Source: Oscarella lobularis
Lineage: Eukaryota > Porifera > Homoscleromorpha > Homosclerophorida > Oscarellidae
Reading direction: 5' to 3'
DNA length: 64,000 nt
Assembly: GCF_947507565.1 (NCBI RefSeq)
Contig: NC_089188.1
Location: 1,860,001 to 1,924,000 of the forward strand
A program made the position numbers and the translations under genes. The notes beneath the pieces were generated by a model, which made no database searches, was not told where the DNA came from, and saw only the letters and a program-made list of their open reading frames with translations. Each line of letters starts with the position of its first letter. Position 1 is the stretch's first letter. Positions 1 through 10,884 of the stretch are shown one piece after another.

Positions 1-474
1 TGACGACACTGGCACTCCAGTTTTTCAAGATAGAGTCAGTAGCGCTGGGAAGGGAAGGGGGATCGGGCGGTATTTTGCGTTCTAGAGTGGGCGTCGAAGA
101 CGACGAAGAGGAGCAAACGTTTCAGGCAGTCAAGACCGTACGTCTCGCAACGCTTTCAGTACAATTCATGACAAAACGTGCTGTTTTTAGACCGAATCCA
201 ACGAGGATCAACCGACGTCTGCTGACGTTTATGAAAAACATTCTCTACCTAGATTCTGGAAAAAATTTGACAGCAGGTTTCTTGGGAGAATTTCATCACA
301 GAGCTCGTTCCAATTTTATCTCTATAGGTACATACGACCAATCTTTACGAGCATAGGCGCTCTACCATCAGGATGTCCTTCGTTCATGCAGAAAATTAGC
401 AAGGGTCGTGTTTACTCAAAGAAGGTGATTTTGCGTCAATATCCGCTGATAGTTGTATAAATTCTGTTTCATAG

Positions 475-738
475 TCTACCGAAGGTTTATTGGACGACAC
501 TGAAGAGCAGCATGAGGAGGACCTTGACTTGACTACCGCTGCACTTTCGTTTAGGAATGATAACTTTGACGCCGGCGAAGGTGACGGCGACGATGACCTC
601 GGAGCCGGAGATCTAGGACTTGGAGACGCCGGCGAAGGTGACGGCGACGGCGACGATGACCTCGGAGCCGGATACCTAGGACTTGGAGACAACATAGAAA
701 TGCGTGAGATAGCGTCAGGCGAAGAATCCGAATCGTGA
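475..738 (+). CDS. 3' end of an unidentified gene with an acidic Gly/Asp tandem repeat
   Basis: I do not recognise this gene. A reading frame follows an acceptor-like AG at about 474 and runs to a stop at 736-738. It begins STEGLLDDTEEQHEEDLDL and then carries two near-identical copies of an acidic block (core AGEGDGDDDLGAGDLGLG, then a longer copy), ending in GEESES. The DNA beneath is a 57-63 base tandem duplication (about 571-690). The composition suggests a disordered acidic tail. Upstream, 75-356 is open in another frame and may hold an earlier exon, but I cannot join it with confidence. It could equally be a non-coding fragment. Confidence 0.35.
   Translation, partial: STEGLLDDTEEQHEEDLDLTTAALSFRNDNFDAGEGDGDDDLGAGDLGLGDAGEGDGDGDDDLGAGYLGLGDNIEMREIASGEESES
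571..690 (+). repeat. Two-copy tandem duplication, 57/63 bases
   Basis: The block starting GACGCCGGCGAAGGTGACGG is followed at once by a second copy that differs by a 6-base GGCGAC insertion and a few substitutions. The unit length is a multiple of three and the frame stays open, consistent with expansion inside a coding tail. Confidence 0.8.
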
Positions 739-970
739 TGCTAGGAGGTTGAATGTTGCTGATCATAGTTTTCAGTAATGTGTTCTTTGTAGATTTTTTG
801 TAATGTGAGTCCTAATTATTCACGGTATATTGTACGTGGAAGTGCAGCCGAGTTGAAACAACAAATCAGTAAGAAATCAATATGTATATGTAAACAACTA
901 AAAAGTTAAAAGTTTGCCAGGGCCTTACGTAGTTTTAACGCACGCTAAGCGAAGGACTGAAATCTTCCTC

Positions 971-3030
971 ATGGCAGAAAAGGACTTCATAGCCGTTACG
1001 GGAGCGTCGAAAAAGATTGCCGCGTCGTATCTCGCCGCGGCCGACGGCAACTTGCAGGTGGCTATTGAAATGTTCTTCTGCGAAGACACGGAAGCGAGCG
1101 GCGGCGGCGCTTCGAAAACGAATGCGCCAATTAGTCGAAAGCGACGTTACGGCGACGACGAAGACGACGGACCGGGCGAACGAAAACCGAATGACGTCGA
1201 TGATGAGTAAAAAAGCAGTTTTATGACGAGAGTAACGTCTACGTTCATATGCTAAGTTTTTCTAACCCCTCTTTGCAGCAAAGCTGCTCACTCCGCGCGC
1301 AAAACCTAAATTGAATTTGGCAATTAATTAATTTAATTAATTCATTAAGTTCCAGTTGATTTGAAGAGCATAGGCAAATAGATTAGGGAATTGAAAGCTC
1401 TGTATATTCAAAAAGGGAGTCATAATTCTTGTCGTGATAGAGATAACGTCAGGCCTCCCATTCCACCAACTGCGGGGGTTCTTGTGCAAGATTCCATCCG
1501 ACCCAGTGAGTTGTCCATTGATCTCGTTGCCCGAGTGCGTTCTAAAATTGCCTTCTGACGCTGTAGTCAGACGACCGAGACGACGAGGCGGCGGAAGCCG
1601 ATCGGTCTTTGAAGGATTTCGAGACTTCAGAGAAGAAACGAGTACAGCGGATGAACGCGAATTTAATTTTAATTAATTAATTAATTAAGCCTATTTTATT
1701 AACTAAAGGAGCTCAAGAAGCTGGGTTTGCTCAGCCGAAGAGAAAAACGCTCGAAGGATTGTTTAGGCCGCCTGTTGACATCACATTCTCCGGCTCATTT
1801 GATCAGGTGAATTTTCTATATGTGCATGGCAAGCATACGTATACATACATATATAATGGTAGGCGAAAGAATACGCTTGCGCTCGGGGCAAGTGGCTGCT
1901 CGTCAACGTGCAGAATCCCACGGAATTTTCGTGTCAAGCGTTGAATCGAGACGTCTGGAGCAATCGCGACGTTCGACGATCTCTGAAGGCGGACTTCATC
2001 CTGTGGCAGGCACGACGAATTGGTGAATCGTGAAGGTTGTTGACGTTTTTTCTTGTTTGCAGGTTTACAACGACAGCGACGAGGGAGAAAAATTTAAACA
2101 GTTCTACCCATTCGCCGAGTATCCTCACATAGCTTTTATAGATCCGCGAACAGGTTAGTTAGACACTTGAATCGAATTTTATTTGTAAAAGACAATCTCT
2201 CTTTCAGGCGAGCGACTACAGCAACTTGAAAATGTCACAGCAGAATCGCTGATCTTAAATAGTAGGATTTTGCACCACTTATACTACATGTACGCAATCA
2301 TAATCTTTTTCTCTAGTGAATGACTTTCTCAGCTGCCAAGATCCTCTATCCGTTTCGCCGTCAGAGGCGAAGCGCTTCAAAGTGGAAAGCATTATTGACG
2401 AGTCCGAAGAGGAGCAGATCAAGGCCGCTATAGCGCAGTCTCTTGCAGAAGCAAAGAAGGCCAAAATAAGGAAAATCATAATCGATGGCAGTGACAGTGA
2501 GACAGCTACAGACGTCAGCAGTAAATACGTGAGCGAAGAGGAGGAGGAGGAAGAAGAGGGAGAGAAAAAGGAGGGAGAGGACGAGGACGAAACGAGGACT
2601 TCATTGTCACAGGGAAGTCAACTAGCTGACGACTGCGGTAAGCTGAGCATCGCCGGTGACAGGGAAAAGAGAACGGAAGTGGATAAATGGACTGTTGACG
2701 ACGACAATCTTGAGGCGACGAAGATTTTATTGCGACTTCCCGATGGAAAGCGCGAGACGGTTACACTTTCAAAGGAGGCCCCTGTAACGGTAAGAAGACC
2801 CGGGTCACCCCTGAATGTCTCGATGATCTGTATGGTGCACAAGTACTAACTCCGCTCTTCTCTAGATTCTACTTAAAGTGGTTGAGGCTCAAGGCTTTCC
2901 ACTGGACAAGTATCACGTCGTGACGCACTTTCCGCGAAAGAACTTATGCGAACTAGACGCGTCGGTGACGCTACGCAAGGCGGGGTTGTGGCCGCGAGAG
3001 ACGGCATTCGTGCAGGAAATCGATACATAG
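971..3030 (+). CDS. UBXN7: UBX domain-containing protein 7 (UBA-UAS-UIM-UBX p97 adaptor)
   Basis: UBXN7 links ubiquitylated clients and cullin-RING ligases to p97/VCP (family knowledge). Exon 1 (971-1206) encodes an N-terminal UBA domain with MAEKDFIAVTGASKKIAASY. Exon 2 (1441-1505) gives VRPPIPPTAGVLVQDSIRP, exon 3 (1567-1641) gives SVFEGFRDFREET, and exon 4 (1709-1806) gives LEGLFRPPVDITFSGSFDQ. These match the conserved linker and start of the UAS thioredoxin-like domain. The UAS continues with WLLVNVQNPTEFSCQALNRD and FYPFAEYPHIAFIDPRTG. A UIM (EEEQIKAAIAQSLAEAKK) lies near 2407-2460 and the C-terminal UBX domain runs from about 2720 across an intron to the stop. About nine exons, all domains in family order; nothing appears missing. 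I used the internal ATG at 971 because the UBA homology begins there. Confidence 0.9.
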
Positions 3031-3066
3031 CTAACAAAATCTAGTTCTAGAAAAAAAACAACAGAG

Positions 3067-4044
3067 TCAACTCAGTCGATAGATCGACACATTAGAAGTC
3101 TGATCTGCTACGTAAACGAGAGGTTCTACAAAGGACGTGGCCAGCCAATTAATTTTCGACCCGTGTTCAATGACCGTCGGCGGAGCAGTCTCGCTTAACC
3201 GGCCGCCCTTCTCCACGCCGACGCTCCACTTCACAATTCTCCCATCGTTGCCTCCCGACACGAGAACGTCCTCGTTGCCGTCGTTCCGTGAAAAGGCGAC
3301 CTGACTAACGCTCGCCGCGTGACATTCGCCCAATCGCCCAACGTCCTTCATTCGATTTCTATCAACTCGAACCCAACCGACCGAAAAATCGCCCATGGCA
3401 ACGGCGGCGACGCCCGTCGCTCCGCCGCGATGCATCGCAATCGAATGAACGAGCGGCGGATTGACGAACTGGCCGCCGCCGCCGCCGCCGCCGTCCAACA
3501 TGGAAATCTTCGCGACGCACTTCGCCTTGGCAACGTCCCACGCGACGATACGCGCGTCCAAGCCGCCGCTCGCGAGACTGGCGGCGGATCGACAGAACTT
3601 CGCCGTCGTGCAGATGTTGGCGTGCGCGTCGCGACGCAGCGTTCGATAGAGCCGATTCTGTCGCAGGTCGACGACTCGAATTTGACCCGAATCGTCGCAA
3701 GCGGCCGCGTATTGGCTCGACGGATCGATAGCGATTTCGTTTACGTCGTCGTCGTTGACGACGTATTCCCGTATAATGACGTCACTTCGCGCGTCGTGGA
3801 GTCGGAGCGTCGTTTCGGTCGACGTCATTAGACGGTTCGGATCGACGAAGGCGACGTTCGTTGTCGGCGCGGCGTCGTCGCCTTTCGAGGCGATTCGGCG
3901 CGTCGGGCGACCGTCGTTTGACCAGACGATCGTGCCGTCGTCGCCGCACGATGCGACGGTGCCGTCGCGCGCCGCGTCGACGGCGTAGACGTTCGACGAG
4001 TGAGAACGAAGAAGAAGCGGCGATTCCATTGATATCCTACGCAT
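3067..4044 (-). CDS. WDR53: WD40-repeat protein WDR53
   Basis: Intronless WD40 beta-propeller protein of about 325 residues. Blade signatures run in order: HSSNVYAVDAARDGTVASCG, a blade ending in TTLRLHDARS, AAACDDSGQIRVVDLRQNR, DAHANICTTAKFCRS with ASGGLDARIVAWDV, and VLVSGGNDGRIVKW. The end, IEHGSKINWLATS...VYVADQTSNVSIYRLS, matches the diagnostic WDR53 C-terminus. Human WDR53 is a putative DDB1-CUL4 substrate receptor. Start could be 4044 (MRRISMES) or 4029 (MESPLL); I used the upstream ATG. It diverges from TPT1 with only 70 bases between start codons. Confidence 0.9.
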   Translation of the reverse strand: MRRISMESPLLLRSHSSNVYAVDAARDGTVASCGDDGTIVWSNDGRPTRRIASKGDDAAPTTNVAFVDPNRLMTSTETTLRLHDARSDVIIREYVVNDDDVNEIAIDPSSQYAAACDDSGQIRVVDLRQNRLYRTLRRDAHANICTTAKFCRSAASLASGGLDARIVAWDVAKAKCVAKISMLDGGGGGGGQFVNPPLVHSIAMHRGGATGVAAVAMGDFSVGWVRVDRNRMKDVGRLGECHAASVSQVAFSRNDGNEDVLVSGGNDGRIVKWSVGVEKGGRLSETAPPTVIEHGSKINWLATSFVEPLVYVADQTSNVSIYRLS

Positions 4045-4114
4045 GCGTCCTACCGGCTCTCTCTGTCCTCCTTCTGGTATCGTGGGCTTCGCATCCGCTT
4101 GAATCGACGGGAAA
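4045..4114. promoter_or_regulatory. Bidirectional WDR53/TPT1 promoter
   Basis: Seventy bases separate the divergent start codons, so both promoters and 5' leaders must sit here or overlap the coding ends. A pyrimidine-rich run (CTCTCTCTGTCCTCCTTCT, about 4060-4078) on the TPT1 strand resembles a 5'-TOP tract, which TPT1 mRNAs carry in animals. The transcription start is not visible. Confidence 0.5.
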
Positions 4115-4990
4115 ATGATCGTCTTCAAGGACATTATATCGGGTAAGTCGCTTGCTACATCCTTTCCAAGCGAATCGAACCCATTCGAACCACAGGCGAC
4201 GAAATTTTCAGCGATTCGTTCCCCTACAAGCTGGTCGACGACATCTACTACGAAATCGAAGGAAAGGTACGATAAACCGAACCCCCTCGCGTCGTCCCGC
4301 GCGACGATTCTCGCTTTTCGACAATCAGATGACGACGGAAACGACGGACATATCCGACGAAGCAATCGGCGGCAACGCGTCGGCCGAAGAGCCGACGGAA
4401 CAGGCGGAAGCGGCGTCGCAAACGGGAATCAACTTCGTTCTCGCCATGCGACTCGTCTCCGTCTCCAAGCCGACGACAATCAAGAAATTCAAAGTGGAAA
4501 TACTGAAGCCGTACTTGCAGGCGGTGAAGAAGAAGTTGACCGCCGAGAATCCCGATCGGGTCGAGAAGTTTCAGAAGGGAATACTGAAGTTCGTCACCGA
4601 GCGCCTCGATAAGAACTACGCCGATTGGGATTTGTACACGGGCGAGTCGATGAATCCCGACGCAATGCACGTAATGGTGAACTATCGGGAAGACGGCGTC
4701 ACTCCGTACATGGTCGTTTTCAAGGACGGTGTGGTCGAGGAGAAATTTGTAAGGAGGGGGGAAAAAAGAAAATTATATATTTTTTGATGTGGGTCTGTTT
4801 TTTTAGTGAAGTAAACGGATGGAGGGATTCAATAACTTTAGATTTATCTATTATTGTTGTTTTCTTGTGTGTGCGTGTTTGTGTGTGACAATGTGATTGT
4901 GCGTTTTTTTTCTCATCTTGTAACTGTGTTGCTCTGGAGTGCGGCAACTCTAATTTATTGCATGTGTTTCTTACATAGATTTCGCCTTGA
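4115..4990 (+). CDS. TPT1: Translationally controlled tumour protein (TCTP)
   Basis: TCTP is an abundant cytosolic calcium-binding protein tied to growth, TOR signalling and anti-apoptosis. Exon 1 4115-4142 (MIVFKDIISG), exon 2 4196-4266 (GDEIFSDSFPYKLVDDIYYE), exon 3 4329-4748. Both TCTP signatures are recognisable: GGNASAEEPTE with GINFVLAMRL, and the basic helical hairpin FKVEILKPYLQAVKKKLTAE, followed by YMVVFKDGVVEEKF. Exon 3 ends at residue 173, the usual family length. A GTAAGG donor-like site at 4749 and an acceptor at 4978 would add only ISP; without that splice the frame stops at 4787. The 3' end is therefore uncertain by a few residues. Confidence 0.93.
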
Positions 4991-5244
4991 CGAACACGTA
5001 AGCCTGGCGTTTATGCTTGAAGACAACACAGAGACAAGTAAGTAATTCATTTTATATATGAGAGCCCACAGGCTTTTCAATTACAGTACTTAGTATAAGC
5101 CCATTTGTACGTTGAGTAGAACGTGGTGACCTCTAAAGAGGCTTTAGGCAGATGGTAGATCGCGGGTGTTGAAAGTTCTCCTTTTTATTAGCGTTTCTAA
5201 ATGACTATAGCAATACCATGCATGGTACAAAGTACAGCAGTATT

Positions 5245-6142
5245 TTATCTATCTCGTGATCGAGATCTGCGTCTGCCTCGATCTCGTGATCGAGATCTGG
5301 ATCTTCGTCGCTCGCGAGATCGAGATCTGGATCTTCGTCGCTCGCGAGATCTGGATCTGTGTCGTCTCGCATCACTGCTGTACTTCTTATCCAGAAGCTC
5401 GGATGAATAGTCGACGTCTCTTCGTTTCTCGTCTTTTCGCGTTTTCAAGCCGAGTTTTTCCTTGGCCTTTTCCGTCTTCTTGTCTTTCTTCTTCTTTTTC
5501 TTCTTGATCAGCTCTGGTTCAGGTTCTGGTGACGGAGTACGCGGAGTGCAGTCGACTTCTTTCAACTCTTCGTCGTCCTTCAATTTTGGTGCTTTGTAGT
5601 CTCTGACGTGATCTACTCGAATTATTCGACTCGCAAGCTAAAATTCCCATAGATAAACAATTCCCATGTACATGAAAATCGACTAACCTTTATTCCATTG
5701 AGATTATCAACAGCAAGGATTGTACTTCTCTGATCTTCGTACGCCAAGAAGCAGAATCCCTTTGATTTTCCGGTACTTTTATCTCTGACCAAATTGACAG
5801 AAACAATTTCTCCGTACCTATAGGGAACCAGAGCCAATAATTCGAATTCAGAATCATCTTCTCACTGTGAAAACGCGGTTATAATGTCGCCTTCGGTAAG
5901 CTCGTAGTTCAGACCTCCTAAGAAAAGAGGAGTCATAACGTTATTGTTTTCCTCAAGGTATCTGTACCTATGAAAACGTAGGCACTGTCTTTATAGACGC
6001 TATGCCACGAAGCGGCCGTGCTTTCCACGCCAGCTTCGATTTCAGCCTTGTTTAGCTTCTGTATAGCCTTTATCTTTGTCAAAGGACTGCGAAAAAGTCA
6101 AACAAATGACGAGAAAAGGCAAGGGGAAAAAACGTACTTCAT
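5245..6142 (-). CDS. RBMX2: RNA-binding motif protein X-linked 2 (Snu17/Ist3-like, RES complex)
   Basis: RBMX2/Ist3 is the RRM subunit of the pre-mRNA retention and splicing complex in the spliceosome. The first exon supplies only ATG-AA (start at 6142). The next gives [20 protein letters not shown] and [14 protein letters not shown], followed by an RRM with [20 protein letters not shown] and [20 protein letters not shown], near-identical in spacing to the human protein. After the RRM come [24 protein letters not shown], a lysine-rich stretch and a long RS-type tail ([16 protein letters not shown] repeats) ending at 5245. About five exons. Divergent from PHYH. Confidence 0.9.
5255..5370 (-). 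repeat. Arg-Ser dipeptide-coding repeat
   Basis: Imperfect tandem 27-30 base units (CGCGAGATCGAGATCTGGATC on the plus strand) encode the RS tail of RBMX2. They keep frame. Confidence 0.75.
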
Positions 6143-6248
6143 GTTTAGGAGCGTGCGCTATTCGCAGCCCGCACATCTACTACTTCTCCCACGGATTGTA
6201 GAGAGAGCTCTTCCTCTGCCGCTTCCTCTGCAGCCTGCAGCGAGCAAC
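6143..6248. promoter_or_regulatory. Bidirectional RBMX2/PHYH promoter
   Basis: The divergent start codons are 106 bases apart. The gap is GC-rich and pyrimidine-rich (CTTCCTCTGCAGCCTGCAG) with no TATA box that I can see, as expected for a housekeeping pair. Confidence 0.45.
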
Positions 6249-7208
6249 ATGGCTCACCGACTCGCAATCCTAAAACGTCACCTGGAAGGCGCAAATTGCG
6301 CCTCGTCAACGGAAAACTTTCGCTACACGGTCAACAACAGATTTCTCACGCGCGAACAGCGCCAATTCTACGAGAAGAACGGCTTCGTCGTGATACCGCG
6401 TCTCGTCGATCCCGAACGCCTCGAAACGTATCGCGATCGATTCGAACAGATCTCCATGGGCTTCGTAAAGATCGACCTCATGACGGTGATGCGCGACGTC
6501 GCCTACGCGAAGACGAATCGCGATCGTTCGCCGATCACGAAACTCCAAAACTTTCAAGACGACGCCGTCTTGTTCGACTACTGCCGGCTTCCTTCCGTAC
6601 TCGACTACGTCAGCGATTTCGTCGGCGATGACGTCATGGCAATGCATACGATGCTCATCAATAAGCCGCCGGATCCGGGAACTCTCTCGTCGCGCCATCC
6701 CATGCATCAGGACTTGCATTATTTTCCGTTTCGACCGGCGGATCGTATCGTGTGCTCGTGGACGGCGATGCAGCGCGTGCATCGCGACAACGGGTGCCTC
6801 GTTGTGCAGCCGGGTTCTCATCAGACGGTCGGTCGTCTTCTGCCGCACGACTATCCCAAGTGGGAGGGCGGAGTTAATAAGATGTATCACGGCGTCGATT
6901 ATTCGCCCGACATGCCGCGTCTTCATTTGGAAATGAATGCCGGCGACACGGTCTTGTTTCATCCGCTTCTCATACACGGATCGGGGACGAATCGAACGAT
7001 GGGATTTCGAAAGGCGATATCGTGTCACTATGCAAGCAGTCATTGCAGCTATATCGATGTCAAGGGAACGACTCAGGAGGGAATTGCTAAGGAAGCCGAA
7101 GGGATGGCAAAAAAGATGCTTGGATTTCCCATATCTTACACTGATACGTGGAAGGTGCGGAGTAGGTTGGTCAAGGGAGTCGAGGGATCTCTCTCTCAGA
7201 GCAGCTAA
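6249..7208 (+). CDS. PHYH: Peroxisomal phytanoyl-CoA 2-hydroxylase
   Basis: Fe(II)/2-oxoglutarate dioxygenase that hydroxylates phytanoyl-CoA in peroxisomal alpha-oxidation. Single exon, 319 residues (human about 338). Starting at 6249 gives [12 protein letters not shown], whose RLAILKRHL is an exact PTS2 nonapeptide (R-L-x5-H-L) that fits peroxisomal import by PEX7 and decides this start over upstream in-frame ATGs. The iron facial triad is visible: [11 protein letters not shown] (His and Asp) and the distal His in [13 protein letters not shown], with the 2-oxoglutarate-binding Arg in [29 protein letters not shown] and [11 protein letters not shown] match the family closely. Confidence 0.95.
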   Translation: MAHRLAILKRHLEGANCASSTENFRYTVNNRFLTREQRQFYEKNGFVVIPRLVDPERLETYRDRFEQISMGFVKIDLMTVMRDVAYAKTNRDRSPITKLQNFQDDAVLFDYCRLPSVLDYVSDFVGDDVMAMHTMLINKPPDPGTLSSRHPMHQDLHYFPFRPADRIVCSWTAMQRVHRDNGCLVVQPGSHQTVGRLLPHDYPKWEGGVNKMYHGVDYSPDMPRLHLEMNAGDTVLFHPLLIHGSGTNRTMGFRKAISCHYASSHCSYIDVKGTTQEGIAKEAEGMAKKMLGFPISYTDTWKVRSRLVKGVEGSLSQSS

Positions 7209-7438
7209 ACAGTGAAAACGTTCTATGGTATACACTGCATGGGTTTCTTTCTATATGTTTGATAGAACAATTTTAGTGACGTCGTACACTGTGACGTATT
7301 GCCCACCGCAATCAAAGTAGACTGTAAGCAGACTCATTTCTGTCGCTATTTATTGCCGTTTATCTATTTCCGACGCATCCGGGTTCGGTTTACGCGATCT
7401 CTCTCGCCCCTTCGTTCGCGCGTGCGTGGTGTGAGAAA

Positions 7439-10400
7439 ATGGCCACCAAAGGAGGAGGCCTGATTCATTTCGGCTCGAAGACGCTCGACAAGACGTTCGA
7501 AGAGGCCGAAGAGTCGGGAACGCTCGTGCTGAGCGGCCGAAATCTCCGCAATCTCTCGTGCAGCGACGGCTACGACATTCTCGACGTCACCGAAGCGGGT
7601 AACGACTCCAACGGGGGAGGATCCGTCTCGAGGGGGGCCTCGCCTATCCGCGTATCGACGCCTCGAACTCTCTAGATCTAACGAAGAATCGTTTCACCGA
7701 GGTGCCGATCGAAATTTGCTCGTGCTCGTCGCTGGAACGACTCGTTTGCCATCACAACGTCATTCGATCGATACCGGCTGCATTTGGCGAACTGACAACG
7801 CTCACGTATCTCGATATTAGGCGAGTTAGGGGGGCTCTTATAGCGAAAGGGAAAGGGGGAAAAGGGGACCCGCTATTCGAATGATCTCTAAAAGCGTCGC
7901 GGGAGCTCTTTTGCAAAAACGTCGTCCGATTATTTTCTGACGTCATCGATGGATAATGATTTTTTTCTGCAGTCGGAATCAGCTTTGCTATCTTCCGGCG
8001 AGCACGTGTCTCGCGTCGCTGGAGACGTTGATCGTTAGTAGCAATCGGCTCGACGCTTTGCCGTCAGATATTGGGAGAATGACGAATCTGATTGAATTGG
8101 TATGTGAGGATAGAGAGAATTAATATTTATTAAGATTCTCCTTTTAGGATGCAGGAAATAATGACCTGAGATTACTTCCACTCGAAATGGGACGACTCAG
8201 TAAACTAAGGTGTCTGAAGTTGAGAAGAAATCTACTGAACGATTTGCCTGACAGTAAATAAAAGCCAGATGATTCTGATCTATCTCTATCGCCACTTTTC
8301 TAGGTTTGAGTCGTCTCAAACTCGTCCATCTCGACGTGACGGCAAATCACATCAAAATGATTCCGAGAGCCTTTTCCAAGATGTCCACGCTTTCGACGTT
8401 TCTTCTGGAGCAGAATCCTCTAACAATGCCACCGCCCGAAGTAAGCCAGCCACCTCACTAGCGTCCCACCATCATCTGACGTCATCATCTGATATCATCA
8501 GGTCTGTTCCCGTGGTCTCATTCACGTCATGAAGTATCTTCAACGTCAGATAGAGGAGCAGAATAGGGTACAAATTAACTAGCGAACGCGATTAATATTA
8601 TGTTAGTCTTTTTCCCCTAGCCTCAGCGAGCCAGTAGCTCTGCCTCGCGTAGATCGAGAACTGAATGGAGACTAGGAAGACGACCGCGCGATTCGGCAAC
8701 GGAATCGCCGACGCTATTGCAACAGTAAGGAAACCGTTCTATTGTTTTCTAAGTCTTCATTTTTTTTTCTAGGCGCCAGTAAGACTCGTTTCCGCCACGC
8801 CTCCTTTCATTACCGGTATGTCTTTCTCAGGTCTGTTAGTCTAACTACGGAACTTGAACGCGCCGAGGAGAATATAGCGCAGAAGCACGGTCTCGAGGCT
8901 TGGCGTCGACCCGGTTCAGCGAACAGGCAGCGAGACGAAAGAAGTGTTACGACCACGGCTACGGCCAGCTTGTCGCAGAATCAGTCCCAGCCTCCTGAAT
9001 CGCCCAAGCAAAAGGAAGGCTTTAGGCCCTATGTAGGAATAGAACGGAGTTTTTTGGCTTCGTCTGAGCGCCTTTGGTCTTTCTAGCATCCTACTATTCC
9101 GCCGAAGCCCGACGTGTTACGTAATGACGGTGAAAAAAGGCTAGATCATCGGCTCGGAGGTGGCGGGCGTAATAAGATTGAACAGAGAAGTTCGGGGAGT
9201 AAAATATCGCCGCCATCGACGCGGGCTGCACTGATGAAAACGGCGAGAAAGTAATGGATTAATTATAGTATTTTGTACGCACAAACACGTCTCTCTGTCA
9301 CGCAGAGCTAGCGATGGAGCCATTGAGGACAAGAGAAGACTTGAGGTATTTACGCATCACTGTCTATCTGAACGTCAGAATTGACGAGGGTTTGGCTGAG
9401 CTATAAGAAAAAACGGGGGCCTTTCATGCATGATCACTTGGCACAGTTCTCATTCAACTGCACATTTGCCTTCTAGAACTTGAAGGAACTAGAACGGCAA
9501 CATAATAAGAAGATACAGAGATTGGCACAGCAACAGGACGGAGGAAAGGTGAGGCACCCGCATTTCCACGAGATCATCGTCTCTAATGCGCAACGTAGTC
9601 GGGAAAAACGACACCGCCTACTGTTGCCACTGCCTCTCCGAAGGAAACTCGCAATGACGTCGCCGAGAGAAGGACGGGATCGCCGGCTGGTCTTTCTGCG
9701 GAGACAAGAGATAAGGTAATTGCGGGGTCACCCTGGCTGCGTTATGGGGTGCGCGAACTGTTTCTCGACGAAGGCTACGGAGCTGCGAGCGTCGCCTCGA
9801 TTGACCGGCAAACGACGACCGGCGTCCCATCGGGGATCGCCGACGCCGCCGAGTCCCGGGCTGAAATACAAGCCGTCGGATCCAGGTCCCCAGAGGCCAA
9901 GTGGGATGGCATTGCGTTGCTTGACGTTTGGAACGTTTTCGTTTCTTTTCTCGCAGCGATACACAGCAAGTCGCTTCCCCGCGCCAAGCCAAATTTCAAG
10001 GTCGAAGGCAAATCGAATTTTACCGTGCGACGAAAGGAGATCAACATGTACGAGGGAATACAGAGGATTGAAAAAATGCGAGAGGTGCGAAAAGAATAAA
10101 TGTTTAAAATTTAAAATCGATCTCTATTTCTAGGCTTTGGAGTCGCATCTTGGCGTCACGTTGCCTGACGATCTGACGGGCGCCCTGTCGGACGGCATAG
10201 CTCTCTGCAACTTCGTCAATCGCATCAAACCGCTGACGATCACGACGATATACACGACGTCGTCCGAAAGCAAAGTACGCGGGGAAAGGAGAGGGGGAAA
10301 AAGAGACGCATCAAAATGCCGTATTCAGAAACTGACCATGCTCAAGTCTCAGAAGAACGTCGACGCTTTTCTCGACGGATGTCGAAAACTAGGCGTTCCT

Positions 10401-10559
10401 CAGGTGAATTCTCTCTCGTAGGGAAATGCGACGAAAGTTTGGAGTCGTTCGCTTTAGACTTGCCTCTGCTCGCCGGCTGACATACTGGAGGAGAGAGATC
10501 CGCTCAAGTTGTGCATGACCGTCGAGACGCTGCTTCTCCCAGGAGACGCCGAAATATGA
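7439..10559 (+). CDS. LRCH: Leucine-rich repeat and calponin-homology domain protein (LRCH family)
   Basis: LRCH proteins are cortical scaffolds; Drosophila LRCH stabilises the cell cortex and vertebrate LRCH proteins interact with DOCK factors. Start MATKGGGLIHFGSKTLDKTF at 7439. LRR exons follow: LTKNRFTEVPIEICSCSSLE, LIVSSNRLDALPSDIGRMT, LDAGNNDLRLLPLEMGRLSK, KLRRNLLNDLPDS and LVHLDVTANHIKMIPRAFSK. After about nine repeats, LIHVMKYLQRQIEEQ closes the LRR region. A charged, low-complexity middle (about 8.6-10.0 kb) leads to a C-terminal CH domain: ALESHLGVTLPDDLTGALSD, GIALCNFVNRIKP, KNVDAFLDGCRKLGVPQ, CSPADILEERDPLKLCM, stop at 10557-10559. About fifteen short exons; splice sites in the middle are less certain than the ends. 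Confidence 0.85.
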
Positions 10560-10884
10560 CGATATGGGAGTCGATTTTACACGTAAACGTATGGATGTTT
10601 CGGTGTACATAGAAGTAAGAATTCGTAGTACATTCCGTGGGCATCGATTCCGTATGCCATCTACTATGCCATCGATGATGACATACGGAATACGGGGGGG
10701 AGTAAGAGTGCGCGACGGTCGGGGTGCGCGGACGATCACGCGATCGCTGTGGGGAGTGCCATGACAGCGGGACCCCGACGACCAATCAACCGCGTCGATT
10801 CTCTCGCCTCCGCACATTTGGGGAGTCGCCCCCCTCGCGAGCGTTTGTTCAGTCTCCCCTCGGTTCGCCCCCCCTCTCGCGACT

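Noticed and set aside
396-695. Minus-strand Ser/Pro-rich open frame
   Set aside because: Antisense shadow of the Gly/Asp-coding tandem duplication; repeat-driven.
3319-3831. Plus-strand 170-codon open frame
   Set aside because: Shadow of WDR53; codon use and homology support only the minus strand.
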